Source: Chondrosia reniformis (lineage: Eukaryota; Porifera; Demospongiae; Chondrillida; Chondrillidae). Taken from it: a DNA stretch of 64,000 nucleotides. The stretch's first letter is position 1. Each line of letters opens with the position of its first letter. The position numbers were made by a program, and so were the translations under genes. The notes below the pieces were generated by a model, which had not been told where the DNA came from, ran no database searches, and was given only the letters and a program-made list of their open reading frames with translations. Of the stretch, positions 42,452 to 55,100 are shown in pieces. The DNA is taken from positions 1,612,001 through 1,676,000 of the forward strand of contig OX359195.1 in NCBI GenBank assembly GCA_947172415.1, read 5' to 3'.

Positions 42452-43677
42452 GATGGATGGATGGATGGATGGATGGATGAATATGAAAGGATGGATGGAT
42501 ATGGAAGGATGGATGGATATGGAAGGATGGATGGATGGATGGATGGATGGATGGATGAATATGAAAGGATGGATGGATGGATGGATGGATGAATATGAAA
42601 GGATGGATGGATATGGAAGGATGGATGGATATGGAAGGATGGATGGATGGATGGATGGATGGATGGATATGGAAGGATGGATGGATGGATGGATGAATAT
42701 GAAAGGATGGATGGATGGATGGATGGATGGATGGATATGAAAGGATGGATGAATATGAAAGGATGGATGGATATGGAAGGATGGATGGATATGGAAGGAT
42801 GGATGGATATGGAAGGATGGATGGATGGATGGATGGATGGATGGATATGGAAGGATGGATGGATGGATGGATGGATGGATGGATGAATATGAAAGGATGG
42901 ATGGATATGAAAGGATGGATGGATATGGAAGGATGGATGGAAGGATGGATGGATGGATGGATGGATGGATGGATGGATGGATGGATGGATGGATGGATGG
43001 ATGGATGGATGGATGGATGGATGGATGGATGGATGGATGGATGGATGGATGGATGGATGGATGGATGGATGGATGGATGGATGGATGGATATGGAAGGAT
43101 GGATGGATGGATGGATGAATATGAAAGGATGGATGGATGGATGGATGGATGGATGGATATGAAAGGATGGATGAATATGAAAGGATGGATGGATATGGAA
43201 GGATGGATGGATATGGAAGGATGGATGGATATGGAAGGATGGATGGATGGATGGATGGATGGATGGATATGGAAGGATGGATGGATGGATGGATGGATGG
43301 ATGGATGAATATGAAAGGATGGATGGATATGAAAGGATGGATGGATATGGAAGGATGGATGGAAGGATGGATGGATGGATGGATGGATGGATGGATGGAT
43401 GGATGGATGGATGGATGGATGGATGGATGGATGGATGGATGGATGGATGGATGGATGGATGGATGGATGGATGGATGGATGGATGGATGGATGGATGGAT
43501 GGATGGATGGATGGATGGATGGATGGATGGATGGATGGATGGATGGATGGATGGATGGATGGATGGATGGATGGATGGATGGATGGATGGATGGATGGAT
43601 GGATGGATGGATGGATGGATGGATGGATGGATGGATGGATGGATGGATGGATGGATGGATGGATGGATGGATGGATA
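42452..43677. repeat. 1.2-kb GGAT tetranucleotide array with higher-order structure
   Basis: Almost entirely (GGAT)n. In the first 900 bases it is punctuated by AGGATGGATGGATATGGA and GAATATGAAA interruptions; a block of interruptions is itself repeated (about 42640-42960 and 43070-43390), showing higher-order duplication, and the last 300 bases are pure GGAT. Both strands are open for hundreds of codons as a repeat artefact. Confidence 0.97.
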
Positions 43678-43782
43678 CTTGTAATTGGGTGAGGCCTGGG
43701 CTAGAGTGAGGGGCGGGGTCAGGGACAGAGACATCTCCACATGCATAATTGATTAGACTGATTGAAGCCTGAGCTTTGATGT

Positions 43783-43856
43783 GGCAGAGGGAGGGGGAGG
43801 GGAAGTGAGGGGAGGGGAGAGGAGTTGAGAGGAGTTAAGAGGAGGGGAGGGCAGGG
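43783..43856. repeat. Purine-rich GGGGA tract
   Basis: G/A-only sequence of (G)nAGGGG and GAGGAG units upstream of secreted gene A. Equivalent tracts lie at about 51326-51402 (copy B), and at about 58060-58150 and 60333-60428 (copy C). Confidence 0.9.
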
Positions 43857-44367
43857 GTGTAAGAATCAGCTCCGAGGAGAAAAGACCTGGATTTCCTGTG
43901 GTACACTTGTGATGATTCTTCCCGAGGAGACAGTACTAGTTGCATTGAAGTGCAGATTGGCTTTACTCGCTACTATCCCTTTGATCACATATATACATCA
44001 TGCATGCTCCCATAGAAGCTAGTGGCAGGTTTAGACTGTGAGGTCAGTGTTTAACAGGAAATATATAGAAATTGAGAAAGGGTTCAATGATCAGGCAAAC
44101 ATTTTTGTGAGAATGTATTTGAAATATGTTTTAAATTTTGCGAATTGCTTTTATGATTAAACATGAGTGAATTAAAAAATGAAGCCCTCCAGACTTAATA
44201 CGTTGGTGAAATTGAACACAGATAATGCTTGTATATATAATTCCTGAGTTGAACACGTTCACTTAGAAAAAAAGGAAGAAGATTAATTTAGAATAAAAAG
44301 TGAAGCCAGAAAAGAATATAAGGCACGCCAATATTACAAATCTGAAACCATTAAAACCAATTACAAC

Positions 44368-44406
44368 TGGTCATGACCACTAATCCGGTGCCATTTCCTA
44401 TAAAAG
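44368..44406 (+). promoter_or_regulatory. Core promoter of secreted gene A
   Basis: TATAAAAG at 44399-44406 lies exactly 101 bases before the start codon. The 12-bp palindrome TGGTCATGACCA (44368-44379) lies 31 bases upstream of the TATA box. The same arrangement is kept in genes B and C. Confidence 0.75.
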
Positions 44407-44499
44407 CAGCTTCATCACTGTAGCTGCAGCTCAACCAACCACTAACTGCTAGAGAAGCAAGCTCCTAAATCCCATAAGACAACTCAAAGGATCCAAAAG

Positions 44500-45366
44500 A
44501 TGAATTCTACTAAATGGAATTGGATTCTCCTTACTATACTGGCCACTCAGTTTAAACTCACAAGTACAGCTGATACTCAGTGCTGTGAGGTGAGGCAGCA
44601 ATTGGAAGAGATTCACAGCTTGGTAGATCAGTTATTGGAAAGTGTCACTTCAAACTGTCCTGAAGAAGAGGGAATAACACTTTGCCACATTACTAGCAGT
44701 GACTGGAGAAGAGTGGCCTACATCAATATGACTGATCCAGAAGCAGAGTGTCCAAGTGGTCTTAATGAGGTCTCTAACAGCAACACAGGACAGAGAGCAT
44801 GTGGAAGGAGTGTTGATGGAGCAGGCTACAAGGTTGCAGCTCCTGGAGGATGCTCTTCAGTGACCTTTCCTGTGAAAACTACTTACTCTCATGTATGTGG
44901 TTATGCAAGAGGTTATCAGTACAGGACAATGGATGGATTCTGGCAGTCATCACGAAGAACTATTAATGATGCATATGTTGATGGCCTCTCCATCACCCAG
45001 GGCAACCCAAGGAAGCATCTGTGGACCATGTCAGTAGGTTACAGTGAACTTGTTGATCTTTTGGATGTTAGGTGTCCAAGAGATAGAGATCCATTTGATT
45101 TCACCAAAGTACCTGACTTTGTTGATAATAACTTTTATTGTGAAGCTGGCTTCACTTCAAATGCTGAGAAGCGGATTGCTTGGGAGGACCCTCTGTGGGA
45201 TGGACAGCAGTGTGTCTCAAGTACTGCACAGTCTTGTTCAAGATGTGGTTGGTTTCATCGTGACATTATGCCAAGTCAAAAAGACATAGAAGTTAGGTGG
45301 TGTGCTGATCAAAGAAGGCAGGATGAAGATTTCTACACTGATCTTTTGGAGATATGGGTCCTTTAA
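44500..45366 (+). CDS. Secreted cysteine-rich protein, paralogue A
   Basis: A single exon of 288 residues. A signal peptide (about 1-24, WILLTILATQF) is followed by a short amphipathic helix likely to form a coiled coil (VRQQLEEIHSLVDQLLESV, about 32-50). A globular domain rich in cysteines and aromatics follows (about 55-288), with WRRVAYINMTDP, CGYARGYQY, YVDGLSITQGNPRKHLWT and an EIWVL end. Asn in NMT is a possible glycosylation site. I recognise this motif set loosely as a type of extracellular domain seen repeatedly in sponges and cnidarians, but I know of no assigned function or family name. The helix suggests oligomerisation. The start codon follows a TATA-driven leader of about 70 bases conserved in all three copies. 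Confidence 0.88.
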   Translation: MNSTKWNWILLTILATQFKLTSTADTQCCEVRQQLEEIHSLVDQLLESVTSNCPEEEGITLCHITSSDWRRVAYINMTDPEAECPSGLNEVSNSNTGQRACGRSVDGAGYKVAAPGGCSSVTFPVKTTYSHVCGYARGYQYRTMDGFWQSSRRTINDAYVDGLSITQGNPRKHLWTMSVGYSELVDLLDVRCPRDRDPFDFTKVPDFVDNNFYCEAGFTSNAEKRIAWEDPLWDGQQCVSSTAQSCSRCGWFHRDIMPSQKDIEVRWCADQRRQDEDFYTDLLEIWVL

Positions 45367-45655
45367 ATTGCCACGAACTGCTATGATTATTAAGCCAAAA
45401 ACTGTAGTTAATACACATTTATTAAAATATTAGTCAGTCTTTATTGTATTTCGCTTGTATATACATGTATATATGTATGATTGTATGTACATATTAAAAG
45501 AAATTATTTCATTTATTTGTGAAGTGAACATTCCTACAAAGTTATACCAGTTTTGGAAAGTTTGATGAAATATTGAATCCTAACTCTGCACCATATATAA
45601 TGGTCACATGCATTCTCATTCTTGAAGATTATTATTGTATATATATAACTTATAA

Positions 45656-46454
45656 AGTACTACACAGTGCAAGTTATGAATTTATACATGTACATGTACA
45701 CGGATGCAAGTGACTCCCAAAATAATCACAATCAGGTATACATATTAAACGCTACAAGACTCTAGCCACACTGAAATTCTTAACTTCTGTATACAGAGTA
45801 GTAGTCTCTACAGAACATCTAAGGGGTTAAACACATGGCCTTCCAATTACCTTTTCACACCTTAGTATAGACTGAAGATAATGCATCAGCATGCCATTAT
45901 CAGCCAAATTCTAGTCTCAGGGGGTCTCAGCTAATAATCACTGCAGATTTGATTTGCCTTGAGTGTGATTCACATAGACAACAGAATTAGAGACCATTTG
46001 GTAACTTGCACACAAGGGACATAAAGGCAGGGGCCTTTAATTTATTTCATGCACAATGTCTCTATCTCCCTTAATTGTGTGCAAGTTACCAAATGGTCTA
46101 TAACCCTGTTGTTTATGTGAATGCATACAACCAACCGTCGGTACTCTAACTCACACTCAAGGTAAATCAAATCGATCTGCGGTGATTATTGGCTGAGACC
46201 CCTTGAGACTGGAATTTTGGCATGCAGATGCATCATCTTCAGTCTATACTAAGGTGTGAAAAGGTAATTGGAAGCCCATGTGTTTAACCTTATATGATCT
46301 GTAGAAACTAATACTCTGTATGCAAAAAGTGAGAATTTCAGTGTGGCTAGAGTCGATCTTGAAGAATTTAATTTACCTGATTGTGATTATTTTGGGAGTC
46401 ACTTGCATCCGTGTACATGCATGTATAAATTCGTAACTTGCACTGTGTAGTACT
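45656..46454. repeat. 800-bp foldback element downstream of gene A
   Basis: Arms of about 380 bp start AGTACTACACAGTGCAAGTT and end in the inverted sequence near 46454. Paired inner blocks include CCAATTACCTTTTCACACC with GGTGTGAAAAGGTAATTGG, and AGAGACCATTTGGTAACTTG with its inverse. The arms are diverged, so it is older than the 80-bp perfect hairpin. A second foldback of similar sequence follows at about 46780-47330. Confidence 0.8.
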
Positions 46455-49400
46455 ATATAAGTTATGTTAGTGAGTTTAGAAACTGTATGTTAATTATAGC
46501 TATGTATATAAACCAATTAGGTTTCATTTATGCTCACTATACGTACGTATGTGTTTATCATTTAAACAGGAAGTTACAGAAGCATATAGCGGTAATCCAT
46601 TTACAGTATACATTAAAACTGAATTAAAAACATGATTCTAAAGCGTGTCAGGTATTTGTAAACCAAGATTTCTCAACCGTGACTAGTCTTTTGAAATATA
46701 GCCTGTTAAGCTTAAATATGAACCAAATTTAGGTAAACCATTAGTTTTCACTTCAGTTAGTTTTTTGGGACACTCCTATAAAATTTTGTTAACCTGTGCC
46801 TTCCTGTTCGTAACCTTGTATATATAGTACAAGTTACAATTAATCAAATATATTTTACATTGTATACTATTACACATGAAAAAAGTTACATTATACAATA
46901 TAAATAATATAATGGAGTAGAAGTTGATACAGATCATACAAGGTAGAACACATGGCCTATAAATTACCTTTTCACACCTTATGATAGACTGAAGATGATG
47001 CATGCATTCACATAATCAACAGGGTTAGAGACCATTTTTTAACTTGCACACAAGGGACATCATATGACATATATATGTATATAAAGGCCTTTCATGTCCT
47101 TGTGTGCAAGTTACAAAATGGTCTCTAACCCTGTTGATTATGTGATTGCATGCAATCAAACGTCGGTATTCTTTAATAGCTCCCTCACAAGGCTAGTCAA
47201 ATCTGCTGTGGTTATTAGCTGAGACCCCTTTAAGACTGGAACCTTTGTTGATATATACCATGCAGATGCATTATTGCAGTCTATACTAAGGTGTGAAAAG
47301 GTAATTGGTAGGCCATGTGTTCTACCTTATATGATCTGTAGAGACTATACTACTCTGTATGCATAAGTTGATAATTTCAGTGTGGCTAGTCGTGTAGCTG
47401 ATTGTGATTATTTTGGGAGTCACTTGCATCCGTGTATATATTCGTAACTTGCACTGTGTAGTATATGTCAAATAAGTTGCATCATCTTTAGTCTGTTCAA
47501 AATATATTATATCGAATGTAACTTTGCTAGCAAAGTACCTCACTATAGAGACATTCACTATATATACACTAAATCGATTATCTTCAAATATTGGTATCAC
47601 ATTAATAATCTACCAAATACACCATTACCTAAACAAATACTACTACATCTTTCTAAACTAAACTTAAAGGACAGTTGGTACTCAAACGATTTATCAGTAG
47701 AGAATCATAATTATTCCTACTCCTACACTGATGTCCCCTTTAGTAATAAACAGGCCTTCATCAAATATACACAGCATTAAAGGAATGGAATAAGGACGTA
47801 AATATGGGATAGTAATTAATAGCCAGTCTGGTGGTAGGTTGGCTCTCTAGAGACTCTTGAAAGGGTGCCCCTCTGTGGAGGAGTATGTGGTGATGGGAGA
47901 TCGAGGTTGACTATGTGTAGTCTTTGATCTGTGATGATCAGAGTTGCATATATAATTTGACGGTGTGTTTAGGTCTTTTCAACACTCTAAAGCCAAGATT
48001 TTTCAAGATTTCTTGCTTCAACTGTAAATACTTGAGTTAAGTAAGGATTTTCCAAATTCACGTGCACCTTATACGAACAGATATGATTTGTTCAGCTGGT
48101 ACTAGATCTTCACTACTTTCATTAAACTCAACTTGCTTCAAGCATTTTGTTGATTGGAGTCATTGGATTAGCATTGACTCTTGTCATGTTAATGGAATCA
48201 AAGAGATGATTGTGACAGTTAGAAGAAATTTATAACAATTTAAAGAAATTTGTGATAGACTGATAACCATAATTGTTTATAATTGTAGCATAAGAATATA
48301 ATAAATCCCAATTCTGAAAATTATTTTTCTTCAAGTGATCAGTGATCTAGCAATAATGTGTGAACTTATTCAGGCACATAAGAGTTATACATCACCAGTA
48401 ATTTTCCAAACCTGCATGCAGGGAAGGCACCCGTACTAACGTATGAATGCACTCTACTAGAATCATTTGCACGTGCATGGTCGCAAAGTGTTACTACATG
48501 CACAGCTTACAGATTTGATTGTATTATATACAATACATACTGCAAGTTACAAATATCATGTATGGTAAATATATAGGTTAACCTTGTCTCTCATAACAGA
48601 GTTATAGTTGAGAAATAAATTCTGGTATACAAAGTTAATGTATATATAATTTGGTGAGAGATAGAGCAAATTATAAGTTCCATCAAAATTTCAAAAACTC
48701 TTTGGACATGCTCTATAGAAATCTCTGAAAGCTGACACAAAGTATTACCTTCAGATATATCTTACCCTTTGATAGATTTATATATACAGCTTTCAATGTA
48801 TATATTTACTTTAAATTCTTGTACATATACATGAACTTTGTATACCAGAATTTAATGTACATTGAGGGCTGTAACTCAAAAGGAATTGAAGCTAATACAT
48901 TGTGTCAGCATTCACAGACACCTATAGAGCATGTCCAATGAGATTTTGAAATTTTTTATGGAACTTAAAATTTGCCCTATCTCTCACCATACATTATGCT
49001 ATGTACATACATGTACGTATATCTGAAAGACTAGAGTGCTTTCAAAGATTTTTTTTAAACACATGGATATATACTGTGTAGTACTTGATTGTTGATGAAG
49101 TAGTATCTATCCATATATATTATATGGATGTCGTTAAAGCAAAATTTTGCCAATCAACAGCCAACGAAACTCCAAAGAAAAAAGTTGGGCCATAATGAAC
49201 GCTACCATCCACGACACTCAGAGGCCAGGATCGGTGGTAACATTCGATAGACTAATCGAATCTGAGGAAGCAAATTACTGCCAAGTTGAGCTTTGGGTGT
49301 CACTTGCATGAGAAGAACCAGTTCTTGATATGGCCGACTCATATGAATCCTAAGATATCAGATGCCAATCCCACATACGTGGACCCCCCCCCCCCCCCGA

Positions 49401-51002
49401 AATCTGGATAATTGGTGAGCACGTCTCTATGGCACCAACCGATTAGGAGACAGCTTCAGAGTCTAAGTACTATATACTAACCACTATGGGAACCGATACC
49501 ACCATAGAGATGTTTCCAGGTAGGCCTACTTTCTAAGGTTTTGCGCTTCTATTTAAACAACAAAATTTTGAAAGAAAACGGTTGTGGTTAGCGCTATTTC
49601 ATTCTAAAGAATAGGGTATTTTCGAGAAAACTGGTCCAATTATTTCAAGTTAATTACAGATCAGGGCATCGTTTCAAGCAATTTTGCACTAATACTCATT
49701 ACTTGTGGTCCAGCTCGAAACTGGGGAAAATGGATAAAATCCTGTATGTGTCTTCACAGGCCGAGGAGTACAGCTTTTCTGGTCCCATGTAGAAACAATT
49801 TTAGCGAGAGGTGCTCCGATATCAATGTTTAATACTATAACCAGCCACACTCAATCTCAAATGCTGTAAAACGATACTGGATGCCTACCTCTATATGGAT
49901 ACCTTCTGTTAGCTGTTGTTTGGACTGTCTTTTTGTGTTTCTAGTTGGTCCCATGCATGTAAAACCTTTTTAGCCTCAGGTGTTCCGATAGTTTGTATGA
50001 AAGTATTGCACGATGTATTATAATTAATATACATTTAGTGCTGTAACTTATCTCTCACCATACATAAACTTTGTATATCAGTAATTTATTGTAACTCTGT
50101 CAAACGATAAGATATGAAGCAGCAATTTGGTGTCAGTCTTCACAGACATGTATGAAAGATTTCCAATGAGTTTTACAAAATTTTATATTTGCCCAAATTT
50201 GTTCTCTATAATATCTCTAACCATACATTAACTTCGTATATAGCCATCTCCTGAGTGAATGCATGGAGCTTCATTATGAAATGGTGACTAAAAATCAGCT
50301 GTCCAGGATTTGATTCCCAATGATTATTCTTTTTGGTTTAACAATGAACCCCAACGATGAAGCAGTTGTGGTTTGACTCTCACATCACTTGCATAGAGAG
50401 GTTTTAAACATTTAATAGTTGGATATATGTTATTTCATTTGAGGACCATACTAACTTGAGCTTTGAACTTCTCAACAGATATTCTGCTGACTACATTGGA
50501 TAGCTATCTCTTGACTAATTCCGTGGAGTCACTAAGTGATGAAATGGTGGTTAAAAATTCAGCTGTCATTATTCTTTCTGCTTTTAAAGTGTATTATAGC
50601 AGTTGCGAATTGGATATCACATCATTACTTAATATCATTCCTTAAAATAATGGATATATATATATATATATTATATCTCTGCATAGAGGTTGTAAAACTT
50701 GATAATACTTGTATGTTATTTCATATGAGCACGACACTAACTGTAGTTTTAAATAACTTCTCAACAGCTATACATCAGTGGTATATGTTAATGTGCATAG
50801 GTTAGGTGTTGAGGAGAATAAGCAAGCATAGTAATTGAGAAAAGGGGCATGTGTGTGGGTGTGTGGATGTGTGGGAGGGGTGATAAACCGTCTTTGTTTA
50901 CTTGTCTACAAAATATAATATAAATAGGTGTGGAAGGGTTAATTTGTCAGTTATCTACAGTTAGGAAATAAATTTATATGAAGGTTATATGTGTTTAACA
51001 GG

Positions 51003-51206
51003 GATGGATGGGATGGATGAATGGATGGATGAATGGATGGATGGATGGACGGATGGATGAATGGATGGATGGATGGACAGATGGATGGATGGATGGATGA
51101 ATGGATGGATGAATGGATGGATGGATGGATGGATGGATGGATGGATGGATGGATGGATGGATGGATGGATTGATATGGATATGGATAGATGGATGGATGG
51201 ATGGAT
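51003..51206. repeat. GGAT array of cassette B
   Basis: About 200 bases of (GGAT)n with GGAC and GAATGGAT interruptions, in the same position as the 1.2-kb array of cassette A but about six times shorter. Cassette C has no GGAT array. Confidence 0.95.
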
Positions 51207-51935
51207 TTTATTTGGTGAGGCCTGGGCTAGAGTGAGGGGCGGGGTCAGGACAGAGACCCACTGGACACACCTCCACATGCACTGATCAGACTGATTGAAG
51301 CCTGAGCTTTAATGTGGCAGTAGAAAGGGGAGGGAGGGGGAGGGGGAGTGAGGGGAGGGGAGAGGAGTGGAGAGGAGATAAGAGGAGGGGAGGGCAGGGG
51401 TGTAGGGATCAGCTCCGAGGAGAAAAGACCTGGATTTCCTGTGGTACACTTGTGATGATTCTTCCCGAGGAGACAGTTGCATTGAAGTGCAGATTGGCTT
51501 TACTCACTACTATCCCTTTGATCACATATATACATCATGCACGCTCCAGTTTTGGAGGGAGAAAGATGGCTGACATCCATTGAAGTGGCAGGTCTGGACT
51601 GTGAGGTCAGTGTTTAACAGGAAATATATAGAAATGGAGAAAGGATTCAATGATCAGCCAAACATTTTTGTGAGAATGTACATGTATTTGAAATATATTT
51701 TAAATTTTACGTATTGCTTTTATGATTAAACATGAGTGAATTTAAAAATGAAGCCCTCCTGACTTAATATGTTGTTGAATTTGAACACAGATAATGCTTG
51801 TATATATAATTCCTGAGTTGAACACATTCACTTAGAAAGAAAGGAGAATATTAATTTAGAATAAAAAGTGAAGTCAGAAAAGGGCATAAGGCACGCCAAC
51901 ATTACAAATCTGAAACCATTAAAACCAATTACAAC

Positions 51936-51974
51936 TGGTCATGACCACTAATCCGGTGCCATTTCCTATAAAAG
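51936..51974 (+). promoter_or_regulatory. Core promoter of secreted gene B
   Basis: TATAAAAG at 51967-51974 is 101 bases before the start codon, and the intact palindrome TGGTCATGACCA is at 51936-51947. Confidence 0.75.
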
Positions 51975-52067
51975 CAGCTTCATCACTGTAGCTGCAGCTC
52001 AATCAACCACTAACTGTTAGAGAAGCAAGCTCCTAAATCCCATTAGACAACTCAGAGGATCCAAAAG

Positions 52068-52928
52068 ATGAATTCTGCTAAATGGAATTGGATTCTCCTT
52101 ACTATACTGGCCAGTCACTTGATACTCACAAGTACAGCTGACACTCAGTACTGTGAGGTGAGGCAGCAATTGGAAGAGATTAACAGCTTGGTAGATCAGT
52201 TATTGGAAAGTGTCACTTCAAACTGTCCTGAGGGAATAACACTTTGCAACATTACTAGCAGTGACTGGAGAAGAGTGGCCTACATCAATATGACTGATCC
52301 AGAAGCAGAGTGTCCAAGTGGTCTTAATGAGGTGTCTAACAGCAACACAGGACAGAGAGCATGTGGAAGGAGTGTTGATGGAGCAGGCTACAAGGTTGCA
52401 GCTCCTGGAGGATGCTCTTCAGTGACCTTTCCTGTGAAAACTACTTACTCTCATGTATGTGGTTATGCAAGAGGTTATCAGTACAGGACAATGGATGGAT
52501 TCTGGCAGTCATCACGAAGAACTATTAATGATGCATATGTTGATGGCCTCTCCATCACCCAGGGCAACCCAAGGAAGCATCTGTGGACACTGGCAGCAGG
52601 TTACAGTGAACTTGTTGATCTTTTGGATGTTAGGTGTCCAAGAGATAGAGATCCATTTGATTTCACCAAAGTACCTGACTTTGTTGATAATCACTTTTTT
52701 TGCGAAGCTGGCTTCACTTCAAATGCTGAGAAACGGATTGCTTGGGAGGACCCTCTGTGGGATGGACAGCAGTGTGTCTCTAGTACTGCACATTCTTGTT
52801 CAAGATATGGCTGGTTTCATCGTGACATTACACCAAGTCAAAAAGACATAGAAGTCAGGTGGTGTGCTGATCAAAGAAGGCATGATGAAGATTTCTACAC
52901 TGACCTTTTGGAGATCTGGGTCCTTTAA
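52068..52928 (+). CDS. Secreted cysteine-rich protein, paralogue B
   Basis: 286 residues in one exon, collinear with paralogue A except for a two-residue deletion in the acidic segment after the coiled coil (NCPEGI instead of NCPEEEGI). Near the N-terminus one cysteine of the CC pair is replaced by Tyr (DTQYCEV), and near the C-terminus Cys becomes Tyr in SRYGWF. Both substitutions remove cysteines and could leave a pair of partners unpaired or reflect loss of one disulphide. The central domain is otherwise nearly identical to A, including YVDGLSITQG. The open frame and conserved promoter suggest it is functional. Confidence 0.87.
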   Translation: MNSAKWNWILLTILASHLILTSTADTQYCEVRQQLEEINSLVDQLLESVTSNCPEGITLCNITSSDWRRVAYINMTDPEAECPSGLNEVSNSNTGQRACGRSVDGAGYKVAAPGGCSSVTFPVKTTYSHVCGYARGYQYRTMDGFWQSSRRTINDAYVDGLSITQGNPRKHLWTLAAGYSELVDLLDVRCPRDRDPFDFTKVPDFVDNHFFCEAGFTSNAEKRIAWEDPLWDGQQCVSSTAHSCSRYGWFHRDITPSQKDIEVRWCADQRRHDEDFYTDLLEIWVL

Positions 52929-53049
52929 ATTACCACAAACTGCTATGATTCTTAAGCCAAACTGTAGTATTAATACTATATAAACATTTATTAAAATATA
53001 TATATATATATAGTCAGTCTTAATTTAGTATTGTATTTCATTTGTTAAT

Positions 53050-55100
53050 GGCATGCAGATGCATCATCTTCAGTCTATACTAAGGTGTGAAAAGGTAATT
53101 AGAAGCCCATGTGTTTAACCCCTTATATGACCTGTAGAAACTACTACTCTGTATGTAAAAGCTTAGAATTTCAGTGTGGCTAGAGTCTCTCTTGTAGCGT
53201 TTAATATACCTGATTGTGATAATTTTTGGGAGTCACTTGCATCCGTGTACATGCATATATAAATTCGTAACTTGCACTGTCTAGTACTATATAAGTTATG
53301 TTAGTGAGTTAAGAAACTGTATGTTAATTATAGCTATGTATATAAACCAATTAGGTTTCATTTATGCTCACTATAAGTACGTATGTGTTTATCATTTAAA
53401 CAGGAAGTAACAGAAGCATATAGCAGTAATCCATTTACGGTATACATTAAAACTGAATTAAAAACATGATTCTAAAGCGTGTCAGGTATTTGTAAAGCAA
53501 GATTTCTCAACCGTGACTAGTCTTTTGAAATATAGCCTGTTAAGCTTAAATATGAACTAAATTTAGGTAAACCATTAGTTTTCACTTCAGTTAGTTTGGG
53601 ACACCCCTATATTGTTATCAGAAATTATGTTAACCTATGGCTTCCTGTTCGTAACCTTGTATATACAGTACAAGTTACAATTAATCAAATATATTTTACA
53701 TTGTATACTATTACAGATGAAAAAAAGGACATTATACAATATAAATAATATAATAGAGTAGAAGTTGATACAGATCATACAAGGTAGAACACATGGCCTA
53801 TAAATTACCTTTTCACACCTTATGATAGACTGAAGATGATGCATGCATTCACATAATCAACAGGGTTAGAGACCATTTTTAACTTGCACACAAGGGACAT
53901 CATATGACATATATATGTATATAAAGGCCTTTCATGTCCTTGTGTGCAAGTTACAAAATGGTCTCTAACCCTGTTGATTATGTGATTGCATGCAATCAAA
54001 CGTTGGTATTCTTAAATAGCTTCCTCACAAGGCTAGTCAAATCTGCTGTGGTTATTAGCTGAGACTCCTTTTTATGTGGCATGCAGATGCATTATCTTCA
54101 GTCTATACTAAGGTGTGAAAAGGTAACCCCATGTGTTTAACCCCTTATATGACCTGTAGAAACTACGAGAATTTCAGTGTGGCTAGAGTCTCTCTTGTAG
54201 CGTTTAATATACCTGATTGTGATAATTTTTGGGAGTCACTTGCATCCGTGTACATGTATATATAAATTCGTAACTTGCACTGTCTAGTACTATATAAGTT
54301 ATGTTAGCGAGTTAAGAAACTGTATGTTAATTATAGCTATGTATATAAACCAATTAGGTTTCATTTATGCTCACTATAAGTACGTATGTGTTTATCATTT
54401 AAACAGGAAGTAACAGAAGCATATAGCAGTAATCCATTTACGGTATACATTAAAACTGAATTAAAAACATGATTCTAAAGCGTGTCAGGTATTTGTAAAG
54501 CAAGATTTCTCAACCGTGACTAGTCTTTTGAAATATAGCCTGTTAAGCTTAAATATGAACTAAATTTAGGTAAACCATTTGTTTTCACTTCAGTTAGTTT
54601 TGGGACACCCCTATATTGTTATCAGAAATTATGTTAACCTATGGCTTCCTGTTCGTAACCTTGTATATACAGTACAAATTACAATTAATCAAATATATTT
54701 TACATTGTATACTATTACACATGAAAAAAGTTACATTATACAATATAAATAATATAATGGAGTAGAAGTTGATACAGATCATACAAGGTAGAACACATGG
54801 CCTATAAATTACCTTTTCACACCTTATGATAGACTGAAGATGATGCATGCATTCACATAATCAACAGGGTTAGAGACCATTTTTTAACTTGCACACAAGG
54901 GACATCATATGACATATATATGTATATAAAGGCCTTTCATGTCCTTGTGTGCAAGTTACAAAATGGTCTCTAACCCTGTTGATTATGTGATTGCATGCAA
55001 TCAAACGTCGGTATTCTTTAATAGCTCCCTCACAAGGCTAGTCAAATCTGCTGTGGTTATTAGCTGAGACCCCTTTAAGACTGGAACCTTTGTTGATATA
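53050..55100. repeat. About 1,028-bp tandem duplication inside cassette B
   Basis: Two nearly identical units begin GGCATGCAGATGCAT at 53050 and at 54078; a partial third start is at about 55104. Cassette A has one such unit (from about 46220). Each unit includes the TTAACTTGCACACAAGGGAC foldback and its inverse. Confidence 0.85.

Larger units (their letters stand above)
39454..47916 (+). repeat. Tandem cassette, copy A
   Basis: The block beginning GTAGTCTTTGATCTGTGATG at 39454 recurs at 47917 and 55762, defining head-to-tail cassettes. Copy A (8.46 kb) contains about 3 kb of shared non-coding sequence, a large GGAT array, a purine-rich tract, a conserved block starting CAGCTCCGAGGAGAAAAGAC (43867), the promoter, one secreted-protein gene, and a downstream foldback region. 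Confidence 0.9.

Noticed and set aside
42436-43746. A 436-codon frame rich in His-Pro-Ser-Ile and several MDGW-repeat frames
   Set aside because: They are translations of the GGAT tetranucleotide array; every frame stays open because the unit lacks stops.
46776-54848. Repeated 69-92-codon frames downstream of the secreted genes
   Set aside because: They are identical because the non-coding foldback units are duplicated; they run across the inverted repeats and lack coding character.
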